Below, piece after piece: positions 44,070-53,221 of a stretch of 64,000 bases of DNA; within the stretch, counting starts at the first letter, position 1; every line of letters starts with the position of its first letter. Source of the DNA: an uncultured Victivallales bacterium. Lineage in GTDB: Bacteria; Verrucomicrobiota; Lentisphaeria; Victivallales; UBA1829. The stretch lies in NCBI GenBank assembly GCA_934661375.1, contig CAKUJH010000008.1, positions 34,344-98,343 on the forward strand. Reading direction: 5' to 3'. Made by a program: the position numbers and the translations under genes. A model generated the notes under the pieces. It was not told the DNA's origin, did no database searches, and saw only the letters and a list, made by a program, of their open reading frames with translations.

Positions 44070-45034
44070 ATATTGAAGAAAAACGTCGTGAAAATACCAG
44101 GAGATTTCTGAACTCTTATTATCTCCAAAAGGATTTCAGCACTGTTTCGGGTTTTGACGAGAACGCGCTGATGAAGACTTCCCGCGAGATTCGTTCCGCC
44201 GCGATTCACAAATTCGATACCAATTTGAAATGCGGTCAAATTCGCTTACTTGCCGATGTCGAACGCATAACATATGTTGTGCTGTTACACGATCAAGGTG
44301 ATGATACATTTGTCGCCACTTCGTTTTCACACTACGACTTTCCGGCCACCGACCAAGAGATGGCCCTGAATGGACGTTTTGGTCTATATCTCAATGTCCT
44401 GCAGATTTGGAACACCCGGACTCTTCGAAGCGAGATACTGCGGAAAAGTTGGCTGTGCGGGACTTTGTCCGAAACGGTTTGCCGTGACGCATGGACTTTT
44501 TGGCTCTCGTTGACCACGGGGAAGAAATTGCCGGAGCGCATCTTGGCTGCCAGCAGCACTCCAATTAAAGACAGCAATGACATTCGCCTGCAATACATGC
44601 AGGAGGAAAGACGTGTTTTCGCTGCCGTTGATGCTCCTGATTTGAGCAAAGTGGCTCAATTTTCAAAATCCAGATTGCCTTCGTGGTTCGATGACAGTTT
44701 GATCCTGCCACCGTTGTGGCAACCGGAGCTGGAAGTGTTGGCGGCGGGGGAAGAAAAGAGCAACATCCGAAAAAAATGTTCTGTTGACACTCGTTCCGAA
44801 GTGCTGTTTATTGAGTATTCACCTTCAGAAAAGCGTGTGTGGATCGATATCTTCTCGTCTGACATGAAGCGCACCTCTTCGCTCGATGGGGCAGAAATCA
44901 TTGATGCGCACGAACAGGTAATTGGCACTATCGCCGATGGTTGCTGTGTGCTGGCGGTTGAAGACGTTTTTGACGGCAGTGTGGCTGTCCGATTGAAAGA
45001 CGGCGGAATCTGCACTCTTGCGGAGTTGTCTTAA
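44066..45034 (+). CDS. Unknown protein coupled to the sigma-like gene (candidate inhibitor or protease substrate)
   Basis: The 322-residue protein shares a 4-nt ATGA overlap with the preceding gene, so the two are made in equal amounts and probably bind each other. The N-terminal ~200 residues contain IRLLADVERITYVVLLHDQG, FVATSFSHYDFPATDQEMAL and LYLNVLQIWNTRTLRSEILR. The last ~90 residues look beta-rich (VLFIEYSPSEKRVWIDIF, LDGAEIIDAHEQVIGTIADG). No known domain is recognised. No signal peptide or membrane helix is seen, so it is cytosolic. Its place between a sigma-like gene and a protease gene makes it a candidate anti-sigma-type inhibitor cleaved by the protease, as CalpT is by CalpL. 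That is inference. Confidence 0.5.
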   Translation: MNIEEKRRENTRRFLNSYYLQKDFSTVSGFDENALMKTSREIRSAAIHKFDTNLKCGQIRLLADVERITYVVLLHDQGDDTFVATSFSHYDFPATDQEMALNGRFGLYLNVLQIWNTRTLRSEILRKSWLCGTLSETVCRDAWTFWLSLTTGKKLPERILAASSTPIKDSNDIRLQYMQEERRVFAAVDAPDLSKVAQFSKSRLPSWFDDSLILPPLWQPELEVLAAGEEKSNIRKKCSVDTRSEVLFIEYSPSEKRVWIDIFSSDMKRTSSLDGAEIIDAHEQVIGTIADGCCVLAVEDVFDGSVAVRLKDGGICTLAELS

Positions 45035-45045
45035 AAGGTGTTGTC

Positions 45046-47016
45046 ATGCGCAATCTTGAGGACGATTTTTGCATAGAATGCCCAGAAACGGTCGTGCGGA
45101 ATCTTTGGTTCTATCCTACTGAAGAAATCGGTCGATACGCCAGTTCGAAAAGGTCGGAAAAAAACCGGATCGAGTGCGTTGCGGAGCTTTTTATCCGGGA
45201 ATTCCTCAATCGCCAAAGCGCGGAAAAAGAAATCAACCGTGTTCTGCCGGACGGCGAACTTAAACTCTTCTGGTGCACGATTAACGATGATTTTCTGGAT
45301 CTGCGGGACAAAGCAGAGGTGCTTAACGGCAACCTATGGGATTGCGGTAACAATTTTTCAAAAAAATGCCATGCTGCCGTGCGGACACGGTTGTTGTCGC
45401 TTTGCGTCGAAACGGACGGTTTCATACCTGTGTTTTGCGGTGCCGATGCGTTTTTCATTCCGTTCCACTTTGAGGCGGGGATGGCTGCAATCGAGGATCT
45501 CTCTGGAAATCCGATTACCTGTTGGCAAGCCCCGTATGTAGAACTATTTGGTGCAGCTTTCCAGTATAAATGCATCGTGCATTGTGACCAATCATCCATT
45601 ATCCCAACACTGACCGGCAACAGTTTGATGCTGCCGCTGTATTTGGCCTATCTGCGCAAAGTTGGCGAACTGGAGTACAATCACTTACGCCTGCTGGCGA
45701 CCGGAGCCGTGGCTAGTGGTCGTCTCAAGGCGGTCGAGACCATGGAAAAGGCGGCGGCACTCAAAAAACGCTTCTCAGTCGCAGCCATGTTTTTCCCGGA
45801 AAGTTCCAAATATTGTTCGGAAGATTCCATCAATGAAATCCCTCTTCCCCCGCTGGAGTTGGCGCAGGTCAAAGAAGCTGTGCAAAGGCATATTGAAGCC
45901 AAAGGATTGTTTGTGCCGACCATGAAATATGCGCTTGGGCGTCTTAAAGTGCTCTGTTCCGAGCGTGAGAGCAATTACCTCAGTTGGGAATTGATGCTGC
46001 AGCGTGTGAAAAACAACAGTCTCCCTATCCTCCGCTGCCGTGACCCTCGAAATTATTTATTGTGCCTGATGTTGGAAAGTTCGATACTCTGCCACATGGG
46101 TAAAACGCGAGAGGCTCTGACTCTGAATCGCAAAGCACGAGAATTTGCCGAAAAGAACAACTTCACGCGGGAACAGCTCAGATTGGAGATAGAAGAACTG
46201 GTGGAGTTTCAGGACGAGGAGCGTTTTTCCGATATCTTTAACATTGCGAACGAACTGAGGCTTCGGGTCGAAAAATTCGGCGATCCCGACCTGCTGATGC
46301 GCTATTGTGGGACGATGGGTCAGGCGCATTGCTACGGTTTTCTGGCGGGAGTTCCAGGATTCGATCGGGACACGGCCAAGGAGTGTTTCGTGGAGGCTCT
46401 CCATTACGCATTGGAGCGTTCACGGGAATTGGAAAATGAAATAGATTTTGAAAAAAACATTGGTCAGGATCTGAACTATATTTTCTTATGGCATGCACTT
46501 TTCGAACCGGAAACCGCCGCATCAGAAAGTGCACATAAAGACGCGGTGGCGCACCATCGTTGCCAACTTTGCGGAGCAGCTCAAATTGGTGGACTCCGTT
46601 TTTTGAACCGCATCAAGGCTTTTTCTGTATACCGGCGTTGGCTCATGGACGGAAATGCGTCGGCCCCGTGTAAAGTTCCGGCGTTACTTAAAATCGAGTA
46701 TCGTGAGGATTGGTTGGCGGCAACGACAGGGAAATATGTTGGGGCTCTTCACGCCGCCGTTGGCAACATTGCGGAAGCTGTGGATACATTCCAGAAATAC
46801 ACCACGGTGTTGCGCGGCGCGAAAGACCCAATACTGCGCTTTATCCAGATGACGATACTCGCCGAAGCCTGGCGCTCGACTGGCTATGCAGCATATCGGG
46901 CTGAGGCGCTTGATGTGTTGGAAATGGTCAAGGGCCACTATCCGAACTCTTTCAGTGTATGGGAAGGTTTTTTAAACGGGAAAAGTAAGTTCCCTGGACT
47001 TAATTACTGGTACTGA
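45046..47016 (+). CDS. Lon-type (S16) Ser-Lys protease domain fused to a TPR-like region
   Basis: In the 656-residue protein, residues ~185-250 match the Lon protease domain. LTGNSLMLPLYLAYLRK supplies the nucleophile Ser193 (GxS), and LLATGAVASGRLKAVETMEK supplies the general base Lys235, followed by AALKKRFSVAAMFFP. The Ser-Lys spacing of 42 is almost the 43 of E. coli Lon (Ser679/Lys722), and the TG-x-x-x-x-G-x-x-x-V pattern between them is conserved. No AAA+ ATPase precedes it, so it is not a classical Lon. The ~400-residue C-terminal part is helical with TPR-like pairs (GKTREALTLNRKAREFAEKN, YVGALHAAVGNIAEAVDTFQ). It lies 11 nt after the preceding gene. It resembles the logic of CalpL, a CRISPR-linked Lon protease. 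Confidence 0.72.
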   Translation: MRNLEDDFCIECPETVVRNLWFYPTEEIGRYASSKRSEKNRIECVAELFIREFLNRQSAEKEINRVLPDGELKLFWCTINDDFLDLRDKAEVLNGNLWDCGNNFSKKCHAAVRTRLLSLCVETDGFIPVFCGADAFFIPFHFEAGMAAIEDLSGNPITCWQAPYVELFGAAFQYKCIVHCDQSSIIPTLTGNSLMLPLYLAYLRKVGELEYNHLRLLATGAVASGRLKAVETMEKAAALKKRFSVAAMFFPESSKYCSEDSINEIPLPPLELAQVKEAVQRHIEAKGLFVPTMKYALGRLKVLCSERESNYLSWELMLQRVKNNSLPILRCRDPRNYLLCLMLESSILCHMGKTREALTLNRKAREFAEKNNFTREQLRLEIEELVEFQDEERFSDIFNIANELRLRVEKFGDPDLLMRYCGTMGQAHCYGFLAGVPGFDRDTAKECFVEALHYALERSRELENEIDFEKNIGQDLNYIFLWHALFEPETAASESAHKDAVAHHRCQLCGAAQIGGLRFLNRIKAFSVYRRWLMDGNASAPCKVPALLKIEYREDWLAATTGKYVGALHAAVGNIAEAVDTFQKYTTVLRGAKDPILRFIQMTILAEAWRSTGYAAYRAEALDVLEMVKGHYPNSFSVWEGFLNGKSKFPGLNYWY

Positions 47017-47047
47017 AAATTTCAAATTAGTATAAGGAATCAACATC

Positions 47048-49855
47048 ATGTACACGTTTACCAAACTCGAATCGGAATTCCTACGCACACAACTCTATGG
47101 ACCCAAGGGCGGCTCTCGGCGTAAACTTGAAATTGTTAAACCTCTGCTGGAGGAGGAGCTGGGCAACTCTGCCCAAGCCCGTTTGTCAGAACTCGACATG
47201 GCGCTGGCGGAGATTCAGCAGTTCGGCAAGTATGCGAGAAAACTGGCGGCTGATGGATATGACGAAAACTCGTTGGAATATGACCTTCTGTGTAAAAAGT
47301 CCAAAGCACATTCAGAGATCGCCGATGCATATATGCGGTATTGTTATTCCGATGCTGTTTCTGTGGATAAAAAGGATGATGCTGCTTCCATCCAAACGGC
47401 GGAGATACCCTCATCCTGGCCGAGCACTTGGAGGGAAACTCTCGCCACAGAAAATAATGGAAAAAAGACATTTGTCGCCCCCAGGACATCTGGCGAATGT
47501 ATGTATAGATATTGTTTCTTCGGATTGTGGGACGATGGAGAAGCAAAAGAGCTCAAGATGCATCAACAGCTTGAGGACTATCGCAAATTTAGCGATAATG
47601 AAACGCAACTTGCTGTCGACAAGGAATTTGCCGATGCGTGGCTGAAAAAGGCCCGCGAACTGCTGAAAAAAGCAGAAAAATCTCCGAACGACACGGAGAT
47701 TGAGTTACAAGCGGCGGAAATGCGCGGTCCGTTGCTGAAGCAGTTGCAAAAGTTGCGCGCAAACGCCAAAGACCGGAAGGAGCGAAAGAAAACCATGAAC
47801 GCCCACAAGGTCAATATTCATACCTCGCCGCTGCCGGGCGGCACATCACCGAGAGTGGCTCCGATCTCCAGGGTCGATCACGGAAAGTGTGTCTATAGTG
47901 GACACTGCAACGACATATTTCTGCTTTCCCCCGCGCGGGAGTGGGAGCTTTTTATCGATGAATCCGCCCCCCGCAAGGGAGACGAAAATTATGAGACTGG
48001 TGGCAAGGGGGTCATCGCCGGGGTGCTGACCGATCTTTCCTGCCGACTGCCCGACCAGCCGCAGTTGCATGTTTCGCAAGACAAGAGCGAGGAACAGCTG
48101 CTGGCAGCAGATAAGGTTGTTGAGACCATTTTGAACCATCCGCAGACAGGCGTACTGGCAATCCCCGCGCGGGCATATCGGAACAGCGGCGGTTGGGGTT
48201 CACTTATCGTGTCCTTCGTCGATCTGGTGCTGAGGATGCTCCCGCTGAACGGCAAGACCACGCTTACGGTATTCGTGGAGGGGCGTTCCCCATATGAAAA
48301 CGTAAAGGATTTCACCTTCATGCGCGATGCCTGCCGCTACCAGCTGATGCATACATTGCCGGAACGTGCGGCGCTTATCGACTTTGATATCCGGAAGATG
48401 GATAAAACGCATCCCTGCAACGCCTATCCGGATCTGGTTTCTCATACCTGTTGCATGAACAAGTACAATCCTGTCGCGAAGGCGCGTTTTTATGCAGCGC
48501 GGTGGGGTGGTTCGTGTTTTCTGAATTACGATGCCATGCAACTGTGCAATTTGCTGGATTACTATCATGCAGGCAGACTACTGCCTGTTGCGGATTGGGA
48601 TGCGCTGATCAGGGAACAGCGTGGAAATGACAACTTTGTCGCCGCGCTACTGCAGACATTCGGTGAAGAGGTCAAAAACGATGCAGATCTTTGGCAGAGC
48701 TTGCTGAATGCTTGTCTTGTGCACCTCAATTCGAAGGCGATCAAGCTCTGCGAACTTGGGCATCAAATCGATTTTCTCAAACGCTTTCAACCGGATGATA
48801 CCAAACTTCCACCTCGGGTACGGTTGTTATGGCTGACGGCAAAACTTGCGGAGGCGAATCACCGCGGTGTTGCGGTTATCGAGGGTGAAAAGGAGTTCAT
48901 GGAACTCATCGACAATTTGTTTGAGGAAGATGCTCCGCTTGCGTGTTTCGCGGTATTACACCTTTCGGTGGCGCGCACGAACGCTTACCAGTTCAAAGAA
49001 GCGAACGAATTGCTGGAGTCGTTTTTCCGTATGCTCATGCTCTCCTCTTCCGTGCAAATGACAACTGGCGGAACGGGAACTCCATTTGATCTCATCTTCA
49101 ACCCGAGATGTCCGCACGGAGTAGTGGCGATTCCAGGGGCGAAATACTTTGCTCAACTGGTTTCAAGCCACGGTCAGTATGAAGCGTTTATGGGGCGCAA
49201 CGACTCCGCATTGCGTTTCTTTGCCGAGGCGATTCGTCGTTTCCGACTGTTAAGTGACACAGATGCAGCAAAATTGGACATCAGCCAGACGTCCGCTTAT
49301 CTGTTGACGTCGTTAATGGATGTTTCTGAACCCGACCCGGAACTTTTCGAACGGGCGCTTCGTGAATATTTCAGGGGAGATTTGATTGTCGCCGCCCGAC
49401 AGTTGGCGACGGATGACTCACCGGAAAACAAATACCGTCATCACATTCTGCTGCGCTTCATCCACTCCGGCAAGGCGGCTCCGGAGGTGAAGAATGCGTA
49501 TCTTGCAGAAAAGGAAAACTGGGCGTTCAGCGAAGATGGACATCCGTGGGAAATGATTGCGTTTTACCGAGCGCTGCTGCTCAATGACCGGGAGGAACGG
49601 GTCACATGGCTGCAAAAGGCATTCGCGTTGACCAATGGATCTGACGCCACATTACATGTGATTGGCACGGTGATCCTTGGCGCAATCCTGTTGGATAACG
49701 AATCAATGACTGATGAATACAATTCGTTGGTCAAGCGTTGCGCAAAGGAATTGCCTGACCTTGGTGATCGGCTAATCGTTCTGCAGGAGCAGCCACAACT
49801 TCACCGACAGCCACTTGAATTGGCGAAACTGGTGCTGCCGTTCAACTTCCGATGA
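47048..49855 (+). CDS. DUF3800-like (RNase H-fold) protein with a helical-repeat C-terminus
   Basis: The 935-residue protein has a helical N-terminal ~270 residues, including a lysine-rich coiled coil (KKARELLKKAEKSPNDTEIE). A central domain starts WELFIDESAPRKGDENYETG, matching the FIDESG opening of DUF3800, and continues to VFVEGRSPYEN and NAYPDLVSHTCC. Asp304, Glu411 and Asp462 could form the acidic metal site of an RNase H fold. The last ~400 residues are helical and TPR-like (EANELLESFFRMLML, AFMGRNDSALRFFAEAIRRF). DUF3800 proteins occur in defence loci and are suspected nucleases. It sits 31 nt after the protease gene and 30 nt before the effector gene. Its role here is unknown. Confidence 0.6.
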   Translation: MYTFTKLESEFLRTQLYGPKGGSRRKLEIVKPLLEEELGNSAQARLSELDMALAEIQQFGKYARKLAADGYDENSLEYDLLCKKSKAHSEIADAYMRYCYSDAVSVDKKDDAASIQTAEIPSSWPSTWRETLATENNGKKTFVAPRTSGECMYRYCFFGLWDDGEAKELKMHQQLEDYRKFSDNETQLAVDKEFADAWLKKARELLKKAEKSPNDTEIELQAAEMRGPLLKQLQKLRANAKDRKERKKTMNAHKVNIHTSPLPGGTSPRVAPISRVDHGKCVYSGHCNDIFLLSPAREWELFIDESAPRKGDENYETGGKGVIAGVLTDLSCRLPDQPQLHVSQDKSEEQLLAADKVVETILNHPQTGVLAIPARAYRNSGGWGSLIVSFVDLVLRMLPLNGKTTLTVFVEGRSPYENVKDFTFMRDACRYQLMHTLPERAALIDFDIRKMDKTHPCNAYPDLVSHTCCMNKYNPVAKARFYAARWGGSCFLNYDAMQLCNLLDYYHAGRLLPVADWDALIREQRGNDNFVAALLQTFGEEVKNDADLWQSLLNACLVHLNSKAIKLCELGHQIDFLKRFQPDDTKLPPRVRLLWLTAKLAEANHRGVAVIEGEKEFMELIDNLFEEDAPLACFAVLHLSVARTNAYQFKEANELLESFFRMLMLSSSVQMTTGGTGTPFDLIFNPRCPHGVVAIPGAKYFAQLVSSHGQYEAFMGRNDSALRFFAEAIRRFRLLSDTDAAKLDISQTSAYLLTSLMDVSEPDPELFERALREYFRGDLIVAARQLATDDSPENKYRHHILLRFIHSGKAAPEVKNAYLAEKENWAFSEDGHPWEMIAFYRALLLNDREERVTWLQKAFALTNGSDATLHVIGTVILGAILLDNESMTDEYNSLVKRCAKELPDLGDRLIVLQEQPQLHRQPLELAKLVLPFNFR

Positions 49856-49885
49856 CGCGAACCCCCAAAAAGAGGAAAAGAGAGA

Positions 49886-52800
49886 ATGTATAAAGGAAAA
49901 TTTAATCAACGCAACAGCGGCAACAACAGTAAAAGAATGCGGAAACCCCAATTTTTGCCTTCCAATCCAGTAATTGCACTGCAGAAACTGTGCAACACGC
50001 CCCAGCACGAAACCAAGGTCGAAGAGGAGAAGAAATATTTTCTGCTCTATCTCAACTATGCGGTAAACAACCTCCAGCGTCTGGTGGCGGATGATCGCAT
50101 TGAAACCCGCATGAAGAATGAAAAAAGCCAACCTGATAAGTCAGAAGTTCTTCCTGAAAATTTATTTGAAGTTGACGACAAAGTAGTTGACGGAAAGAAA
50201 AAATATGGAGTCAGAAGCAGACTGGAGAAAGCCGATGACGCAACGATTCTCAAACTCGCGAACTTTCTCTGGCTCTTCAATGTCGAAGAACCGGAGCGCG
50301 ACTTTAAAGATTTCCGCAAGCTGACGATCATGCTGGTGACGCGGATCTATGCTTTGCGCAACCTCTTCGCCCACACCGACAAAGGAAACAGCGACCCGCT
50401 GCTGGCAGACCACGAGTTTTATGTGTTGATGGAAGGAATTTTCAAATCCGCTGCCAACAACAACGCCATGAGTGAAGGCGTCCGGATGGACAAACTTTAC
50501 AAACTGAAGCTGCTCACCAAACACACCGATCTGGAGAAGGATGATCCCAATTACAACGCTGCCCAAGCCTACGAGTTCACCCGCAAGGGAATCATCTTCC
50601 TGACCTGCCTTGCACTCTACAAGGACGAGGCACACGAGTTCTGCCAACTTTTCGTTGATATGCGTTTGCCCGCATACTGCCCGAAGTGGCGGGAAAAGTG
50701 TTCCGAGATGGAAGATTGCAATGTCATCGAAAAAACTTGTAATGCGGCGAAAGCAAAGGCGATGATTACCATGTTCACCTATTTCAGTTGTCGCCGCGGA
50801 CGGACAGTGTTGAATGCGCAGACGCAGGATTACATGTGTTTTTCGGACATCGTGACCTATTTGAACAAAGTTCCGGCGGCAGCCTACGACTATTCTGAGC
50901 GCATGGCGGCGGAGGGGAAAACCGATCCGCTGGCATCGGAACGCACCAAGCTCGCCGCACTGGCCGCGACCTCCACTGAAAGCGAGGAGAACAAGCATTT
51001 CAAATACGATTTGCAGCGACGCTTCCAGGAGCGTTTCCTGAGTTTCGCCGCCGGATACTGCGAGGATTTCGGTCTGATCCCCGCACTGCACTTCAAACGG
51101 CTGGATGTTTCGCAGAAACTGGGACGCAAGCGTTACTGCTTCGGTTCGGACCGCAATGACGAACTTCAGGTTCGCATGGATCGGCACTATGCTATTGCCC
51201 GCGACTCGATCGGCTTCGAGTATCTGCCGAAAACTCACTATGGCGACATAAAGATCGGTTCCCTTCGCGGAACGGTGAGCGAAAACGAGCTCAAACAGTT
51301 GCTGTACCTTTGCGGCAAGATCGACGTCAACAAAGGCGTTGACGCGTATTTCGCAGCATATCACCGGGTGCTGGAAAAAATGCTGAATCATCCAGACGGA
51401 GAGGATTTCAGGTTTGAGGACTTCGTGGATGATTTCTGTACTATTGCCGGAGTATCTCAGGAAAAACTTTTGGAAGACCGGCGGAAAATCCTGGAACCCT
51501 ATTTTCCTCCCAATCTGCGGCGTTTCTTTTTCGGCGACGACATGCAACTGACGCAGGAGGAACTGCGCGAGCAACTCTGCCGCCGGCTGGAAGTGATGGC
51601 CTTTCAGGCAGAGGATTTTCTGACCCGGCTCCGGAGTTTCAACCAATGGCGCGAAGAAGATAAGAATACTCGCGCCAAGAATCCGCCAGACTGCAGTGTC
51701 AAAGTGATCAACTTTTCCAATCACTCCGGATGGATTCCGGACAGCGAACTTATCCGCTGGGTCTTCAACTACATCAATCTGTTCTTGAAGCCGGAGGATA
51801 AATTCCGTCAGCTCCCGCGCGGCGAACAGCATCACCCGGGGACGCGCGACTGCGAGTATCAGTTGCTCCATGCGGCTATCGGCAAGTATTCGCTGGATCA
51901 AAAAGGTTGTCCGGCTCTGCTTCGCAAGCTGCGTCCGGATTGCCCGCTGACGGGGGTTGGCAACGGAGAGATAAAAACTGTCAACTGGAATGGTACGTTC
52001 TACGCTAAGCTCTGCAGCATTAAGGACGCTGGCAGGAAAAAGCTGAAGGATAATCCGCGTTACGATGCCAACGGCAAACCAGTGCGTTTCACATGGTCGC
52101 TGTTCATGCTGGCGGAAGCTGCGGCAGTTTGCTACAAAGACTTCTGTCAGGAAGAACTCCATAAATGGAAGACTTGCGATGCCTATTCGGTGGGAATCGA
52201 CGAACTGCGCGCCATCTGCCGCCGCTTCGGTGTGCGTCCCGGCATGCCGCTCGACCGCGAGTCGCTGATCAAGACGATTCTCAAAATCGATCTGGAAAAG
52301 TGGCGCCATGCCTTCGATTACTCCTCGGGAAAGCCTTATGGAGACCGTGTTCTGTCGTCTGTGGAGCATATCGTGCCGCAAGTAAGTCTTCCTGCCGGGT
52401 TCGGCCAGCGGCTGATCGCGGGCGACTGTCCGAAACCATTCCGCGGCTTCTTCCGCGAAGACGGAATCTTCGACTTCAACCGGGCGATGCGGGCAACTTT
52501 GAATTTCCCGGTGGCGCTGCGCGGTTACTACGACACAAAGCCGCTGGTGGATGGGATGCGGGCGATCATCACGGCGGACGGCAAAGGCAAGACGGCGAAA
52601 AAATCCGCTTTGGACAAGGCCGCGCGCGCGATCGCCAGGTCGCACTGTCAGGATCTGCTACTCCGCGAGATCGCATTCAAATACCGCGATCGGGCCTTCA
52701 GGAACGAGCAGGCGCTGTCATACACCGTCAAACATGACAAAGGCGGCTCGATCTACGAATACTTCAGCTCGGAAGATACGATGAAGATCGGCAAATTCAC

Positions 52801-53218
52801 GGTGAGATTCCTGCCGAACGTCGTGACCAGGCCCGCTTTTTCCTTGATGACGGACAAGGCCGTCGTGGAAACGCTGATCCGGGTGAACAAATGGGAGGGG
52901 ACGGAATTCGACTTCTACCGGCTGGTGGAGGCTTTGAAGGTCCTCCAAGCATCGGACCGCAACAAACGTTTGGAACTGTTGCCGTATCTCGCAGAATTCG
53001 ATAAAAGAGTCAAGACGGACGACCTCGTTTATGAGGGAAAAACATCTGAAGAGAAACGGGCGATGGAGTATCTCCGTTACCGCAAGGCATACCCGGCGTT
53101 GACCGAGGCGGACTTCTGGACTATTGTCAATATGCGAAACCTGGTTTTCCACAACGAGCTGGCTCTTGACACCGTGCCGGCAGTGGCACTGCTGAAAAAA
53201 TATCTGTCCAGAGGGTAA
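49886..53218 (+). CDS. cas13b: Cas13b-like RNA-guided HEPN ribonuclease (type VI-B-like effector)
   Basis: The 1110-residue protein has two HEPN RxxxxH motifs near its ends: RNLFAH (Arg158-His163) and RNLVFH (Arg1084-His1089). Terminal placement and total length match Cas13b, not Cas13a, c or d. By eye KGIIFLTCLALYKDEAHEF matches the NGVVFLLSLFLTKQEIHAF segment of Bergeyella Cas13b, and QRRFQERFLSFAAGYCEDF and MRNLVFHNELALDTVP match its later parts. It is predicted to bind a crRNA with the repeat at the 3' end and cut RNA in a composite HEPN site. AAAGAGGAAAAGAGAG precedes the start. It is followed by cas1 after 3 nt. No csx27 or csx28 gene is seen. Confidence 0.85.
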   Translation: MYKGKFNQRNSGNNSKRMRKPQFLPSNPVIALQKLCNTPQHETKVEEEKKYFLLYLNYAVNNLQRLVADDRIETRMKNEKSQPDKSEVLPENLFEVDDKVVDGKKKYGVRSRLEKADDATILKLANFLWLFNVEEPERDFKDFRKLTIMLVTRIYALRNLFAHTDKGNSDPLLADHEFYVLMEGIFKSAANNNAMSEGVRMDKLYKLKLLTKHTDLEKDDPNYNAAQAYEFTRKGIIFLTCLALYKDEAHEFCQLFVDMRLPAYCPKWREKCSEMEDCNVIEKTCNAAKAKAMITMFTYFSCRRGRTVLNAQTQDYMCFSDIVTYLNKVPAAAYDYSERMAAEGKTDPLASERTKLAALAATSTESEENKHFKYDLQRRFQERFLSFAAGYCEDFGLIPALHFKRLDVSQKLGRKRYCFGSDRNDELQVRMDRHYAIARDSIGFEYLPKTHYGDIKIGSLRGTVSENELKQLLYLCGKIDVNKGVDAYFAAYHRVLEKMLNHPDGEDFRFEDFVDDFCTIAGVSQEKLLEDRRKILEPYFPPNLRRFFFGDDMQLTQEELREQLCRRLEVMAFQAEDFLTRLRSFNQWREEDKNTRAKNPPDCSVKVINFSNHSGWIPDSELIRWVFNYINLFLKPEDKFRQLPRGEQHHPGTRDCEYQLLHAAIGKYSLDQKGCPALLRKLRPDCPLTGVGNGEIKTVNWNGTFYAKLCSIKDAGRKKLKDNPRYDANGKPVRFTWSLFMLAEAAAVCYKDFCQEELHKWKTCDAYSVGIDELRAICRRFGVRPGMPLDRESLIKTILKIDLEKWRHAFDYSSGKPYGDRVLSSVEHIVPQVSLPAGFGQRLIAGDCPKPFRGFFREDGIFDFNRAMRATLNFPVALRGYYDTKPLVDGMRAIITADGKGKTAKKSALDKAARAIARSHCQDLLLREIAFKYRDRAFRNEQALSYTVKHDKGGSIYEYFSSEDTMKIGKFTVRFLPNVVTRPAFSLMTDKAVVETLIRVNKWEGTEFDFYRLVEALKVLQASDRNKRLELLPYLAEFDKRVKTDDLVYEGKTSEEKRAMEYLRYRKAYPALTEADFWTIVNMRNLVFHNELALDTVPAVALLKKYLSRG

Positions 53219-53221
53219 GAT

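Noticed and set aside
52300..52420. SGKPYGD followed by VEHIVPQ inside the effector, like the Cas9 HNH motif
   Set aside because: The downstream Asn and second His of an HNH site are missing, the RuvC motifs of Cas9 are absent, and the protein otherwise fits Cas13b. Judged a chance likeness, though a structure prediction around His828 would settle it.
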